Shown here piece by piece: positions 10,675-22,374 of a stretch of DNA of 64,000 nucleotides; the first letter of the stretch is position 1; the number at the start of each line of letters is the position of its first letter. Source of the stretch: Beverwykella pulmonaria. Lineage: Eukaryota > Ascomycota > Dothideomycetes > Pleosporales > Melanommataceae. Under the pieces are notes generated by a model. The model did no database searches, had not been told where the DNA came from, and saw only the letters and a list, made by a program, of their open reading frames with translations. Made by a program: the position numbers and the translations under genes. The stretch is taken from NCBI GenBank assembly GCA_001599595.1, contig BCHH01000002.1, positions 2,679,451-2,743,450 on the forward strand. Direction: 5' to 3'.

Positions 10675-12035
10675 ATGGCGGATAAATTTCCTTGCTACCA
10701 TGTTGAGATTGCTCAGGTATGTGAGTTCGTTGTTGTATTCAATATGTTGCCTGGTTGTCTTGCACTTGCTCTCCACTCATTACAATACCCATTCCTCAGA
10801 AGTTTTGCGTATTCCATTATCATTTTCTATTTCTTACTCTGTCACTAAGTTTCAGCTTCTACCATATCTTATCAATTTTTGAATTTATCCTGAAGCCATA
10901 TTCAAGCCCTAACAGGCCATAGATGCTCTTCATCGCCGGCGAAACAACTGAACCATCCCTAGCCACAACCTTCTTGATTGAACGCATAGTCCAGCAACAA
11001 GTTGTCGAGATTGTGAGCCAGCCCTGCCCCTTTTTTCCTTCCCTCTCTCCCCTAATATCTTCTTCTTTGTCTCCCCCCTTTCCCATCCTAAGCCTCACAC
11101 CTAATAGTTGAAACGCGCTTCCGCCCTCGCCACCCGCCGCGGCACATGCTATATGACTAACGAAGACATCATTTTTGTGGTTCGCCACGATGCCGCAAAA
11201 GTCTCCCGCCTCCGTACATTCTTAGCGTGGAAAGACGTGCGCAAGAACTTGAAAGAGGACGACGAGAAAGCCGGCGCTGACGCCGTCGAAACCGACGGCG
11301 GTCCGGGTGTCGTAGAAGAAGCGGCTGTTTCGACTGCTGCAGCTGGCACGAGTGTCAAGAAGATGAAGAAGAAGTCAGCACTGCCCTGGGACGTGTCCAG
11401 TTTCTTTGCAATTCAGCCTCCGGATCTTGGAAATGAAGAAGGGGATGAAGAAGAGGACGACGCGAACGATGAAACCCGCCGCCGCCTCCGCATCAACGAC
11501 GAGCGCACGTTGAACATGACGCGCGAGCAATACACAGTATGGGCAGAATGCCGTCAAGCATCGTTCACATGGCGTAAGGCTAAGCGCTTCAAAGAGTGGG
11601 CTGGGCTCGCAGATGTGCATGAGGGGGGGAGGGTAGGCGATGATGTCATTGATATTCTTGGATTTTTGACTGCGGAGATGGCACAGAGGTTGGGGGAGGG
11701 TGCGAAGAAGGTGTTGGATGAAGAGGAGGTAGCGAGGTCGAAGGGGAACACGGGAGGTAGTGGGAGCGATTCGAAAGGTGATAGGAAGACTTTCAGTGCT
11801 GGTAGTTGTGAGGGCCTATTTGCGCTGGTTGAAGAGGAGAGACGCCCGATTGAGGTCAGACATGTGAGGGAGGCATTTCGTAGACTGCAGGTCCCAAGTC
11901 CAAGAGCGAGGGCGTTTTGGGGGCTGAGACCGGCGGGACTGCCATCAGCTGCGAGGCTGAATCTTGTAAGTCTTTTTCTCCTAGTCATTTTGAATCTTGA
12001 TCAAGATTTGACTAATGGATACAACTTAGATCTAG
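10675..12035 (+). CDS. SPT3: SAGA subunit Spt3 (histone-fold TBP-binding), 331 aa
   Basis: Spt3 is a SAGA coactivator subunit with paired TAF13-like and TAF11-like histone folds that delivers TBP to promoters. Four exons: 10675-10716, 10923-11012, 11108-11965 and 12030-12035 (332 codons including stop). The first histone fold is spread over exons 1-3: YHVEIAQ / MLFIAGETTEPS..VVEI / LKRASALATRRG..IIFVVRHD. KVSRLRTFLAWKDVRKN follows, then an acidic insert, LPWDVSSFF, MTREQYTVWAECRQASFTWRK, and the second fold (DDVIDILGFLTAEM). Intron 1 is unusually long for this window (206 nt); the last exon holds only one sense codon (I) plus the stop. The central linker is expanded by acidic and Ala-rich residues. 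Confidence 0.93.
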
Positions 12036-13835
12036 CTGCGGGTGATATCTGACCTGGGCGAGAAAGATTTATGACGAGATGGGAATAAAGAAAGAGAAAT
12101 TCAAAAGAATGATGTACAAGAGATCGCACGCGTTGAATTTTTAGGAGAAAGACTTTTTGGACTTTAATTCTTAAAATTGATGCATTTGAGGTCGATATTA
12201 CTAAACTTAGCATGGACTGAGCCACGCTACTTGCGGTACGATCAAATTAGCTGTGTCCTCTTTCCTTCATCCGTATTCCTTTTCCTCGCACTATCACTTT
12301 TGGTACTAAACTAAGACAACATTGGCTACGCAAACCTCATTTCTAAATTCCCTCCAAGATTGCTACACCAAGATCACCCCGAAATGAGTCACTCTTCTTT
12401 TCCCTGTCACGCGGACTGAAGTATGAGGTGTGCTTCCACTACCTGTGGAACAGTTCGGATTCCATCGTGACTTTACATCGGGAAAACTACGTATCTCTAA
12501 CAATGCGCCAATCGGTATTTCTCTGACGATAAACAAGATCACATTCACGACGGTTCGTGACACCGCGACAGCAGAGCGCATTGGCAATGTCATCCATAAA
12601 CATTATAGAGCTACGGATGCAATGCTACGAGGCGTTTATGGATGTATCACACCGAACATTATTAACCCTGTCGGAACAAAATGTGAACACACTTTGTCTT
12701 TGCGTTGATTGGCATATATGCCTCCCAACAAGATCAAATAGCTCAACGATATTTAGGCAACCCTTACGTTAAGAGGTAAAGAATGTCTCATGAAGAGCGG
12801 GAAGACAAGTTCGATCTTGATGGATTCCCATGGCGGTGGGTAACAGTTTCGGTTCATCACGGCACACTCTATGAGTTGCTGCGGCTCTCTTCAACTCATC
12901 CTAACTTTCTAGAATTGACTAGCCCTGTTCGTCGTTAGACCCGGACAGACGATACATAAATAGGACGGAAATGAGACTCACTGAGCTGCGCCCAGCGCTG
13001 TGGTCAATCCCTAGCGAATCTGAGATGAGCTCGATAGAGGAGCTTCCCCTCATACACCCCATGATTAAGCGTGACCCCTCGGGCAGATCGCGCGATATAA
13101 TTTAGTAGCTGCGGTTGCAATACAAGTCACGAACGGAGATGAGAAATGTTGTACTCCAAGAAGACCACAGAGACGTTGCCATTATAGAGGGCCATGCACG
13201 AGAGCTCGTTCCTTTCTCTCAAGAGAACCCGAAGGTGTCCGTGTAGAGGTAGGCCAATGTGTAGAATTCAGTTCTAGCACCACGCGCTTTATTGAGCATG
13301 CTCATGGGGTGACTCGAAGTGCTCATTAGTGAGCTCGGCAATACGTGACTCGAGCATTGAGAACTGTTTTTTGAACAGGATGATATTGATTATCCATCCA
13401 CCCGGAGGGCTCACGGCTGTACATGGAAGAGGTACAACCGCAGATGTTGAGTCAATCATATGGCATACCACGTGGAAAGCATGAACAGAGGCTACAAGAG
13501 CGCTAAGTAATCAAGAAAGTAATCTAGAAAGAACTTAGGTTCAAGTTCTCCTGATACCGCTGTCACCTCACAAATGTTATCAAATTAGCTCGCATTGTGA
13601 AAAGAAAGCCTTCCAAGCATGTAAACCAGACGACTTATTAGACATACGAGTAATAAATCTGTGGAAATTCACTGAGGAATTGTAAGACTAACAGTTCATA
13701 TGAGGGAATCTGCCGTTTCAAGATACTTGAACAATTATATCACATGACCTCGCGATAGATTTTCTAGGCTAATAAGTGACCTTGAACCGCAACATATTCC
13801 TCTCCTCTACGCGCCTGCGATGCCTCCCACCCTCC
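12036..13835. other. Long intergenic stretch, no gene recognised
   Basis: 1.8 kb between SPT3 and the GatA gene. The longest frame (12430-12708, plus) is unrecognised, unconserved in appearance and lacks good splice partners. No inverted repeats or transposase signature were seen. Confidence 0.5.
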
Positions 13836-15489
13836 ATGTCCTATCTCAAACATGCCAAAAGATACCTGGCTAACCAGTCTCGATTCGCGCATCTCAATGC
13901 CTTCGTCTCCCTCGCCGATCATGCTTCGATTCTCGCCCATGCAGAGGCCGCTGATGTGAGACCACGACCATTAAGAGCCCACCACAACCCTGCGGGTAAA
14001 CTTATAGGCATCAAAGAAAATATATGCACGACCGATCTTCCCACAACTGCATCGTCTGGTATATTGAAACATTTCACGAGTCCGTACGATGCGACGGTCG
14101 TCCACCTGCTCCGCGATGCGGGCGCGATCATCGTGGGGAAGACAAACATGGACGAGTTTGGGATGGGGTCGCACTCTACACATTCCGCCTTTGGGCCTGT
14201 GCGACTCTCGAGATATGAGGGGGAGGAATTGAGTGCTGGTGGGAGCTCTGGTGGGAGCGCAGTGGCTGTCGCAAGTGGGCAATGCTGGGCGTACGTGCCC
14301 CCACTACACATTTCGAGGCACTGACGCTGACGGAATACAGGGCTCTGGGAACTGATACGGGGGGATCTGTCAGGCTTCCGGCTGCATATACTGGTGTTGT
14401 CGGGTTTAAGCCATCGTACGGGTTGTTATCGCGGCGAGGCGTCATTGCGTATGCGAATTCACTTGATACCGTTGGTATATTGGCGAGAGACGTCGACACC
14501 ATAAGAGGCATTTTTAGTATGTTCGCTTCATTGAACAATTTGCTTGATTTTCCAGTCCTGTTAACACGTAACTGGCAGAGAAACTCAATATCTATGATTC
14601 CCAAGATCCAACATCCCTACCCCCCTCAACACGCTCGCACCTCGGCTCCCTCAAAACGAAAACTTCTTCGCTCAAAATTGGAATACCCTTAGAGTACAAC
14701 ATCTCTACTCTGCATCCCACTATCCAGAAGGCCTGGATCCAGTCTTTGCGACAACTACAAGAGTGCGGACACTCCCTGCACGCGGTGAATCTTCCCACAA
14801 CCCAGCACGCACTCTCTGCATACTACGTTCTCGCTCCTGCAGAGGCTTCGAGCAATCTCGCAAAGTACGATGGCGTCCGATACGGAAGCAGGGCAGAAGG
14901 CATCGACGGCACACCCTCGAGCGTTCTTTTCGCCAAAACACGCGGCCAGTTCCTCGGCGCCGAAGTGCGCCGCCGAATTCTGCTAGGCGCATTCTCGCTC
15001 AGTGCCCAAGCTATCGACAACTATTTCATCCAAGCGCAGAAAGTGCGGCGTTTAGTGGCAGATGATTTCAATCAGGCCTTCCAAGCGCCAAACCAACTTA
15101 TCGCCAGCTCGCTTGGATCGAACCCCGATGGTGTAGATGTCCTGCTTTGTCCAACTGCACCCACTCCGCCTCCTTCCCTTTCCGAAATCAAGAACCAGGA
15201 ACCGCTAGATGCGTACATGAACGATGTGTTCACGGTACCAGCCAGTCTCGCTGGACTCCCTGCTATCAGCATCCCTGTGCCCATCGCGGAAGAGGATCGG
15301 AGCGCCGAGCTACGTGATCAAGCTATCAAGGAGGTTTCCGGTATGCAGATTATTGGGCAGTACGGCGATGACGATCTAGTTTTGGAAGTCGCGAAGCAAC
15401 TTTTACAGGCTATCAACGAGCAGAACGTGCACGATGAATCCGATCCGTACACGACAGCTTGGGGCACAAGTGCGCCGGATAGAACATAG
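13836..15489 (+). CDS. HER2: Mitochondrial glutamyl-tRNA(Gln) amidotransferase subunit A (GatA/Her2), 513 aa
   Basis: Amidase subunit of the GatFAB/GatCAB complex, which converts Glu-tRNA(Gln) to Gln-tRNA(Gln) in mitochondria. Exons 13836-14290, 14341-14516 and 14579-15489 sum to 514 codons. The amidase Ser-cisSer-Lys triad is complete: K60 in [10 protein letters not shown]137 in AGGSSGGSA and S161 in [11 protein letters not shown], with the canonical 24-residue Ser-Ser spacing. The first intron (50 nt) lies between the two serine motifs. The N-terminus starts [16 protein letters not shown], like other fungal Her2 proteins. An upstream in-frame GTG context extends the frame 20 codons and could supply a longer presequence, but no ATG lies there. 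Length is typical. Confidence 0.95.
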
Positions 15490-16430
15490 ACTCTTGCTCC
15501 CAACCTCACAGATCAGAGGTTTAGCCCTAGAGGCCCCACGCAGCAACCATCTCAGTTCTGAGAGGAAGCAAGAAGAGTTATCGGAACATGCATTTGCTAG
15601 ATTAGGTATTGTTGCCAAAGGAAATGAAGTTGGTCATAGTCCTGAGATGGGAGATGGGAATAGTATTCTAATCATGCGGTGAAGAAGGAAAGGAAGAGGA
15701 TTGGGGTAGCAGCGAATACACTGAGCCTCACGATCGAAGGATATAAGGAGAAGTGTGAGGGTCTTAGTAGACAGAAGGGGGAGGAGCGGTCGCCTGGGGA
15801 ATCGTTGGTAGCTGCGGACGAACTAGCGAAATAAAACTACATGGAAAGGTGGCTTAAACAATCTCCGGCATTTTCAAGAGAAGCTAGCACATTCCGGAGC
15901 AGCGCTGGCCCACGAATAATGCCACAGTACACCAATTCCCTGTCCCCTAACACCTTGTCATTTTTATTCTTTAAGTTCGCTGGATTCACACGGAGTGATA
16001 TAATCTGAAAATCTTGTGAACTTCTACCGCACTCAGTAGCTGCGGATGAATCAAAAGGTAGGCAGGTATGTTAACAACATCGACCACGACAAAAGTGCCT
16101 CTTTGCTTGTTTATAGCTTCGAAACCAAGGCTTTTTTTACGTGCAGTTCCACGCTCATGGCTCCATGCATCTTCCAGGGATAGCTTTCTATGTTCCTGTC
16201 AATATCTTTACCGTGTTGTTGGAAACGGTTCGCCTGCTGATCTGTTGCATTCTTCCTCTCGCTCCAATGTGAGCTGAGCCGCTCTTGTGTTACATAGCAC
16301 ATACCACCGATAGGAGTAGAGTAAACACGGCCACAATAACACGGCACCTCCAAAAACTATTTATCGCCTTGCGCAAGTATTTTTATCTACGGGGTAAACA
16401 CTGACTTATTTAATTCACATACAAACAAGC
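15490..16430. other. Intergenic, nothing recognised
   Basis: About 940 bases between the GatA gene and the conserved orphan. Short overlapping frames only; no RNA gene or repeat recognised. Confidence 0.5.
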
Positions 16431-17238
16431 ATGAGCAGCGAAAGTTCAATTCCAACGAATATCAGCCAGGCTGAGGTTAGCTATTCATCAATGGATACAA
16501 GGCCGCGCATAATTAACACGATTTATGGTTTAGCATTCACAAGCTGCACCTTTATCGCCACCTCCCCGAACAACCATCACAATCGGAGGAACCCAATATA
16601 CCATTGACATAAGCCAGATCCCGTACCTATCATCCTTCATCGCCTTCGAGACCAAAGCACGACCAGACGCAGCAGAGATTACACACGGCCCCATCCCGCT
16701 CTTCTCCACAGCCCTCAAGGGCATTGAAGCCGGCTACCGCCATTGCTTTCGTGGCCTCCCCGCTGAGCTCTCCCAACACCAAATTCTGTGCGAAACGTAC
16801 GATTTTCTCGGTATCGACGTCTTGTGCGGCCAGTCCCTCGACGACATCGTAACAGACCTTAAGGCTTGCAAAACAGAGTATGAGTTGGAGTATAAGTACT
16901 ACACTGCGGTCAAGGGCAACAAGTCGAAGGCGCGTGATGCAGCGTTCAAGTTGCTGTATTTGTTATTGCTAGGGGAGTTCCAGGACGAGAAGAAGGATAC
17001 GGCAAAGGTTTTTAATGCGGTGTTGTTTGTCGTTTCGCATTCTGCGACGTTTAAGAGGAAGACTAGAGTTGTGGTAAGGGCGGCGTACGAAGACAGGTTT
17101 GTGGTCTCGAATAAGCAGAGAGCAAGGTTGGACCAGTGGGTGAAGAGGGACAAGACAGAGGAAGCTGAGGATGATGAAATTGATGTGACGACAGAGGAGG
17201 AAGAGTCCGATGATTATTATTTTAGTGATTATTCCTGA
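16431..17238 (+). CDS. Conserved fungal protein of unknown function, 249 aa
   Basis: Two exons (16431-16475 and 16534-17238) join across a 58-nt intron (GTTAGC..TTTAG with ATTAAC branch) to give 250 codons. The protein opens with a Ser-rich leader, then a compact block (ITIGGTQYTIDISQIPYL..FETKAR), a Gly/Phe/Leu-rich middle (FSTALKGIEAGYRHCFRGLP, CETYDFLGIDVL), a helical region and a strongly acidic tail ending in DYS. The first block has the look of a BTB-like fold start, but this is a guess. It resembles uncharacterised ascomycete proteins I recognise only by pattern; no function is assigned. It is the last gene before a repeat island. Confidence 0.75.
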
Positions 17239-17568
17239 TACTAGGTGGCATAATTCCTGTCTGGCACGCGTCATTGAGAGGAAGAGGTAGGTGTGAAAGA
17301 GTTACTCTATTCGTAGTACGAAGGGATGGAGCGTATGGCACTACGTTGGATAAGAAAATCCAAAACTAAATTTTACATAATAACACAGAAGTGCAGCTGT
17401 GATTATTAGTGCTAAACTACTCAATAGCAGTACCTCTTCTATCAGCGAACACAGCTAGCCTACAGTCGGTCCGCAAAAGTAATTATGCATCTGAATATAG
17501 CGTGTTATACATATCCAATCCGTATATAGTCCCTTGGTGTTTTAGATAATTGTAGGAGCCCTAGGGCT

Positions 17569-17960
17569 CAGTATTTTGTTTGGTAGCCCTTAGCCTTCTG
17601 CACGGAGGCCAAACGCCTAGGCATGGACGATATGAGGTTGCGGATCAGTGAATTGGGTATCTTTCGCCAGGCCTCCTATAAAGGAGTATGCAGGGCGCCC
17701 CATGCCTCCTTCAAGTCCCCTGTACTAACAAGCTCAGGGTGGAGTTTGCGTACAAGCTTTTTCAGCGCCTACTAAAGGTGCTCAATCAGGTTAAGGTCGG
17801 GGGAGTAAGGGGGTCATTTGAATGCCCAGATCCCATAAGTCTTAAGGAGATCACCCTTTTAGGCGTGTGTATAGGTGAGTTGTCCTGCATGAAGATGTGG
17901 CCAGGCTGGTAACGAGGCAGTAAACCTTTCTTGAGTGTCTTAATATATAATTAGTCAGAG
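17569..17960 (-). pseudogene. Decayed Tc1/mariner transposase C-terminal fragment
   Basis: The minus strand reads as the C-terminal part of a Tc1-type DDE transposase: a block like HIFMQDNSPIHT, then PPYSPDLNLIEHL, then IPNSLIRNLISSMPRRLA. It is interrupted by stop codons and frame changes (for example a stop directly after IEHL). The plus-strand left edge CAGTATTTTGTTTGG resembles the edge of the second relic near 34,396, so both probably derive from one family. It cannot be functional. Confidence 0.75.
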
Positions 17961-18002
17961 TAGCCCTTATTAGGAGGTCGGGGTCCCTCTGCATAATAAT
18001 TG

Positions 18003-18417
18003 TAAGCAGGACACACCGTCACGTGGACATGCCACTGACTAACCAGTCCGTCATATATATATCAGCTTTACATATCTCATACACATACACATACATACAC
18101 ACACACACACAGACATACAATACACTTCTTCATACCCTCTCCTCCGCATTTCAGCTTACAATAATTAATTCACTCCTCCCTACTCTCCTATTTAGAGATA
18201 CCTATATACACCCCCACAGAAGGAACACCAAAATCGTGATTCGACCCATACTGTCTGTAAGCTGGGGTGCGGAGGAGAGAGTATGAAGATGTGTATTGTA
18301 TGTCTGTGTGTATGTATATAGATGTAGATGTGTGTGTATGAGATATGTACAGCTGATATATATATATGACGGACTGATTAGTTAGTGTCATATCCACGTG
18401 ACGGAGTGTCCTGTTTA
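18003..18417. mobile_element. MITE: 411-bp inverted-repeat element flanked by TA
   Basis: Imperfect terminal inverted repeats of about 156-161 bp (left arm 18005-18160, right arm 18255-18415) flank a roughly 94-bp centre. The left end begins AGCAGGACACACCGTCACGT; the right end, complemented, begins AACAGGACACTCCGTCACGT. Both arms continue with near-identical sequence including CAGTCCGTCATATATATA and a CA-rich tract. TA dinucleotides at 18003-18004 and 18416-18417 fit the Tc1/mariner target duplication. It has no coding capacity, so it would need a transposase in trans. Confidence 0.85.
18070..18120. repeat. CA-rich simple repeat inside the MITE left arm
   Basis: Runs of ACACAT/CACACA (complemented as GTGTGT in the right arm near 18300-18340). 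It differs in length between the arms, so it has changed since the arms were identical. Confidence 0.7.
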
Positions 18418-19499
18418 CACTGTCTTATGGGGCGTTCCTCCCATATCATTTTGTTCCCCGGAACGAGCTGAATATGAGAATCACGTTCTCTTCTGATGCA
18501 CGACGTGCGCTAGCGCTGGAGGGGGTGGATAGCCAAACCCCCTGGGGCCGCCAGGGAGACAGAGTTTTCGCTCTGCTAAGACAATCCAACGGAACAACCA
18601 AAAACAAAAAGAACAGAGGAACTAGGTAAAAACCACCCGATGCTCTACCTAAGGGAATCGCCTCACATAGCATTCCTAGTTTGGTAGGGAGATATGACAC
18701 CTCTGTGCTTGTGCCGCTCTAAGAGTAAACGCCGCAGTGTAACAAGGGCAGGAAGAATCCTAAATTCTAGGCAACCCTCTAGAAGAAATTTGTTAAAGCT
18801 ATATTTGTGGGCAGATAGGATGGAAGGGTAGTACAGCGAGGGATTGTATCTAGGAAGGTGGCCAAGAGGAGGGTCATAAACAGCGTGGTGCCCGCAACCC
18901 CCTACAAACAACCCTATATACATTAGCAACCCCGTCTACAACCACAAGCCTGGGAATACAGTGTCACGGAAACACAGAGGAGGGACTTAATAAGGGGGAG
19001 GAACACAAGCTTAGTTAGTAGAGGGCGGAGAGGCGGGCAGTTGCGCGGTGTTAAATTGCCCTAGGACTCCCCTCTGCAAGACACAGACAGCCCATCATCT
19101 TAAGAGGGTTATAGGTAACGCAAAGCAGCTTGCTGGGACCAAAAGGAGCTATAGGGCGTGGCATATAATGGCAACAATAGATGGCTCTAAGGTCCTTGCC
19201 CTGTGCTATTGTCGCGCACGCGTGGGGTGGACCCTTAGTAGACTCATACAGCCCTGCATGTAGGCAGTTGAATCTTAGCGCAGGAGGAGACTGTTTTAGC
19301 ACCTACATGTGGCAGACTGTACAATAGGAGGAGGATCAAACCCTTCGCTGTGATGGGGTCGGCTTGCCTCTTTGCTCGTTCCAGCTCTCGCATTGGGTTG
19401 TGCTATATTTGAAGGCTAGGACCCTCTACAGACATCAAGAGAGCGCATTTGAATTGGCATAATTCAATGCCACTCATCACTGTAAGTATGTATTAGGGC

Positions 19500-20520
19500 T
19501 GAAGACGCGTCTTGGTGCGTCTGGGTCTCCATCTGGACCTCCACTGCGACCTCGGATCGGTCACGTGAGCTCAAGGGCTGAGAATTAGGCGGACCTAAGC
19601 TTTTCTTGGCAAATGCTTTGACAGGCAGATCCCTCACCTCGTAGCTGCTCTCTGGCGGCGATGTTATCCTCTTTTAGCAGTCAAGGATGCCGGAAACAAT
19701 GGTCACTCGCCGTTCCTCTTTCTCCTTTGTGTCCGACGATGTCTACAACAAATCACGACATTGAGCAACTGTCAATAACAAGTCTTGACGAGATCAAGCA
19801 TTGTAGCAGTCCTCTGGGAACCTCTTTTCAAGACCTTTCGTCAAGAATGTGCGATTAAGGATTCTCAAGGGTAGAGATAGCCACCAGGAAGACCTACTTG
19901 CAGGCCGAGAACCCTGCATATCGGATGTATACCAGCAGCAAGGACCTTGTTGCCTGAACCGAATCAGTGCTTTCGGTGTCGATAACAGACCCACTGCGAA
20001 TACATCAACCGCTCAAACGCACGCAGATATGCAATTGTAGAGGAGGCAGGGTAGATTGTGTGGCTAAATTGCGTCGCCGGAAGAGAAAGGCCCGAAATGG
20101 CGTGACTGAGGTACGCTAATAACGGCCACACAGCTTCACGATCCACTGGCAAGAACACTCGACGCAGAATGAACAACGCAATACCATTTACCTATGAGTC
20201 GACTGTCAAAGTGCTTTTTCGCCAGCCTCCGATATTTTAAGAGATAGGTCGATGCCTCGGCCGTCAATTTCCGTTTTCTGAATATTGCGCCGAGACGCAT
20301 ATGCTCTCGAATGTATTTTCTACAAGTGTGGCCTAGACCAGATGGAATACGAGACGAAACGTCATCCACGAACCAGCATCACCTCGGAGCTGAATACATC
20401 TTCGGGAAAAGGGCACAAGTAGTCTTTTTCTTTCTGGCCTAGCAGCCTAATACCCTGACTGTCACGACGACCCACGAAGTAGATTAATGAGAAGCCAGGG
20501 AGAAGCCATACTTACCTCTT
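19500..20520 (-). pseudogene. Unrecognised, apparently decayed coding sequence
   Basis: Several minus-strand stretches look protein-like but lie in different frames and are broken by stops: around 20,440 a block like EKDYLCPFPEDVFSS, at 20,200-20,360 a basic helical block containing HTCRKYIREHMRLGAIF, and at 20,050-20,190 a block with FLPVDREAVWPLLAYLSHAI. One donor-like GTAAAT follows the second block. No single splice scheme joins them. I do not recognise the family; it may be a degraded gene divergent to the P450. Confidence 0.22.
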
Positions 20521-20635
20521 AGTATCTGTATCTCCAAAGATACGCATTTCTTTCCGCTGCACGATTCAGCACTGTGCTATTAGCATTTTCCATCTCACAT
20601 ACACACTTCCAGCTCCTAGAGTTCATATACTCATA

Positions 20636-22374
20636 ATGATTTTCACGTCGACTACGAGTCTTATCATTCTTCTCGGAATCCTTGCTGCATATCTCATCAA
20701 TCGCCTGAAGAGAGCGAAAAGTAGTGATTTGCCGCTGCCTCCAGGTCCCAGAGGCATTCCACTGCTTGGCAATGTTAATGACCTCCCAAAGCCTGGAATA
20801 CTCGAATGCCACCACTGGCTCAAGCATAAAGATCTCTATGGCCCTATCAGCTCCATTACAGTACTAGGACAGACCTTTGTCATCATTAATGACTCGGAAA
20901 TTGCACTTGAGGTTTTAAGGGACAAATCGGCTATGTACTCTACTCGCCCACACATGGTGTTCGCTAGTGACATGTATGCACGTTCCTCTTGCCGACAATA
21001 ACACTACATGGATTACTGACGAATTTGCAAGGATTGGATGGAAAGATACTTTACCATTTTGTGGCTATACGGATACCTTCAAGATCCATCGAAAGAACCT
21101 CGCTAAAGTTCTCGGCAGCAATGCCGCCCTATCAGTCTTTGATCGAGTTCAAGAGGAAGAAGCTGCTCACTTCCTACTTCACTTATTAGAATCCCCAGAG
21201 AACCTTTTTGATCACGTTAAAAAGGAGGCCGGTGCAGTCATACTCAAGATTACGTATGGATACACAGCCGAGGCGCATGGTGAGGATCACTTAGTTGAAA
21301 TGGCGGGAAAGACTATGCACCAGTTTGCTCAAGCATCAGTACCTGGAAAATGGGCTGTGGATGTCTTTCCGTTCTGTAAGTGCCCAAGTACCAAATTCAA
21401 ACACGTATCTGACAGCCCAAGTGAGGTATGCGCCAGAATGGGTACCCGGTACTGGCTTCAAGGAGCTAGCTCGCCAGTGGGGCGCTCAATTGAGGAAAAC
21501 CACGGAGCAGCCATATGAGTTTGTAAAACAGCAAATGCGAGAGAAGAGGCAAAAAATATCCTTCCTGTCGCAAGCAATCCAGAACATGAGCCCGGACCCG
21601 GAATTGGAGAACGTACACAAGTGGAGCGCATCTAGTATGTATCTCGGCGGTGCCGATACAACCGTGTGCGCACTCATGACTTTCTTCTTGGCCATGACTG
21701 TGTTTCCAGAGGTACAGAAGAAAGCTCAAGAGGAGCTCGATCGCGTTATTGGGGATCGACTGCCTGTTAGTGCGGATCGGGAAAAGCTGCCCTACATCGA
21801 AGCTGTGGTTAATGAGACACACCGGTGGCATCCTGTTGGCCCTATGGCTTTGCCGCATTGCAGCACTGAGGAAGATATAATCCGTGGGTACAGGATACCA
21901 AAGGGAGCGGTAATACTTCCGAACAACTGGCAAGCTCTCTATCCCTTGGACCTTTGCTCGTACTGACAATGGAATAGGTGGTTTACACACGATCCCTCAG
22001 TCTATCCTGATCCTATGAACTTCCGCCCTGAACGGTATTTTGATACGCCCACCCATAAAGCTGAGCCCGACCCACGCAATTGGATCTTTGGATACGGCCG
22101 ACGCGTGTGCCCTGGTCGATACATGGCTGATAACGCGCTATTCGTCACTATCGCACAATCGCTTGCAGTTTTCAAGATCGAGAAGCCCGTTGAGAACGGT
22201 AAGATCGTGGAGCCAGAAATTAGATTTGAACCTGGAGTTGTTAGTCATCCGGTCCCTTACCGCGCGTCGATTACTCCTAGAAGTGAGAAGCACAGGATGT
22301 TGATTAAGAAGGCGGAAGAGAGTTATCCTTGGCAGAAGAGCGATGCAAAGGCCTTGGAGTCTATAAAGTGTTAG
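20636..22374 (+). CDS. Cytochrome P450 monooxygenase, 528 aa
   Basis: Membrane-anchored fungal microsomal P450, broadly like OrdA-type secondary-metabolism P450s; substrate unknown. Four exons (20636-20973, 21032-21375, 21422-21929, 21978-22374) close at 529 codons. Features in order: N-terminal anchor (residues 5-22), proline hinge LPLPPGPRGIPLLGN, I-helix GGADTT (303-308), K-helix E359-T-H-R362, FRPERY, and the heme loop FGYGRRVCPGR with ligand Cys441. Introns are 58, 46 and 48 nt; the last (21930-21977) has a GC donor (TG/GCAAGC) and a TACTGAC branch. All hallmark residues are present, so the enzyme looks intact even though repeats flank it upstream. No other biosynthetic enzyme lies nearby. 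Confidence 0.93.

Larger units (their letters stand above)
17239..20635. other. Repeat-rich, gene-poor island
   Basis: 3.4 kb of AT-rich sequence with a decayed transposase relic (17569-17960), a MITE (18005-18415), simple repeats and no intact gene. Protein-like but broken frames occur on the minus strand at 19500-20520 (entered separately). Plausibly a site of repeated transposon insertion next to the P450 gene. Confidence 0.6.

Noticed and set aside
12430..12708. 92-codon plus-strand frame
   Set aside because: Unrecognised, no splice partners, lies in a featureless stretch; insufficient support.
18070..18340. Tandem array suggesting CRISPR-like spacing
   Set aside because: The similarity is between two inverted arms and CA-rich simple sequence, not regularly spaced direct repeats; CRISPR is not expected in a fungal nuclear genome.
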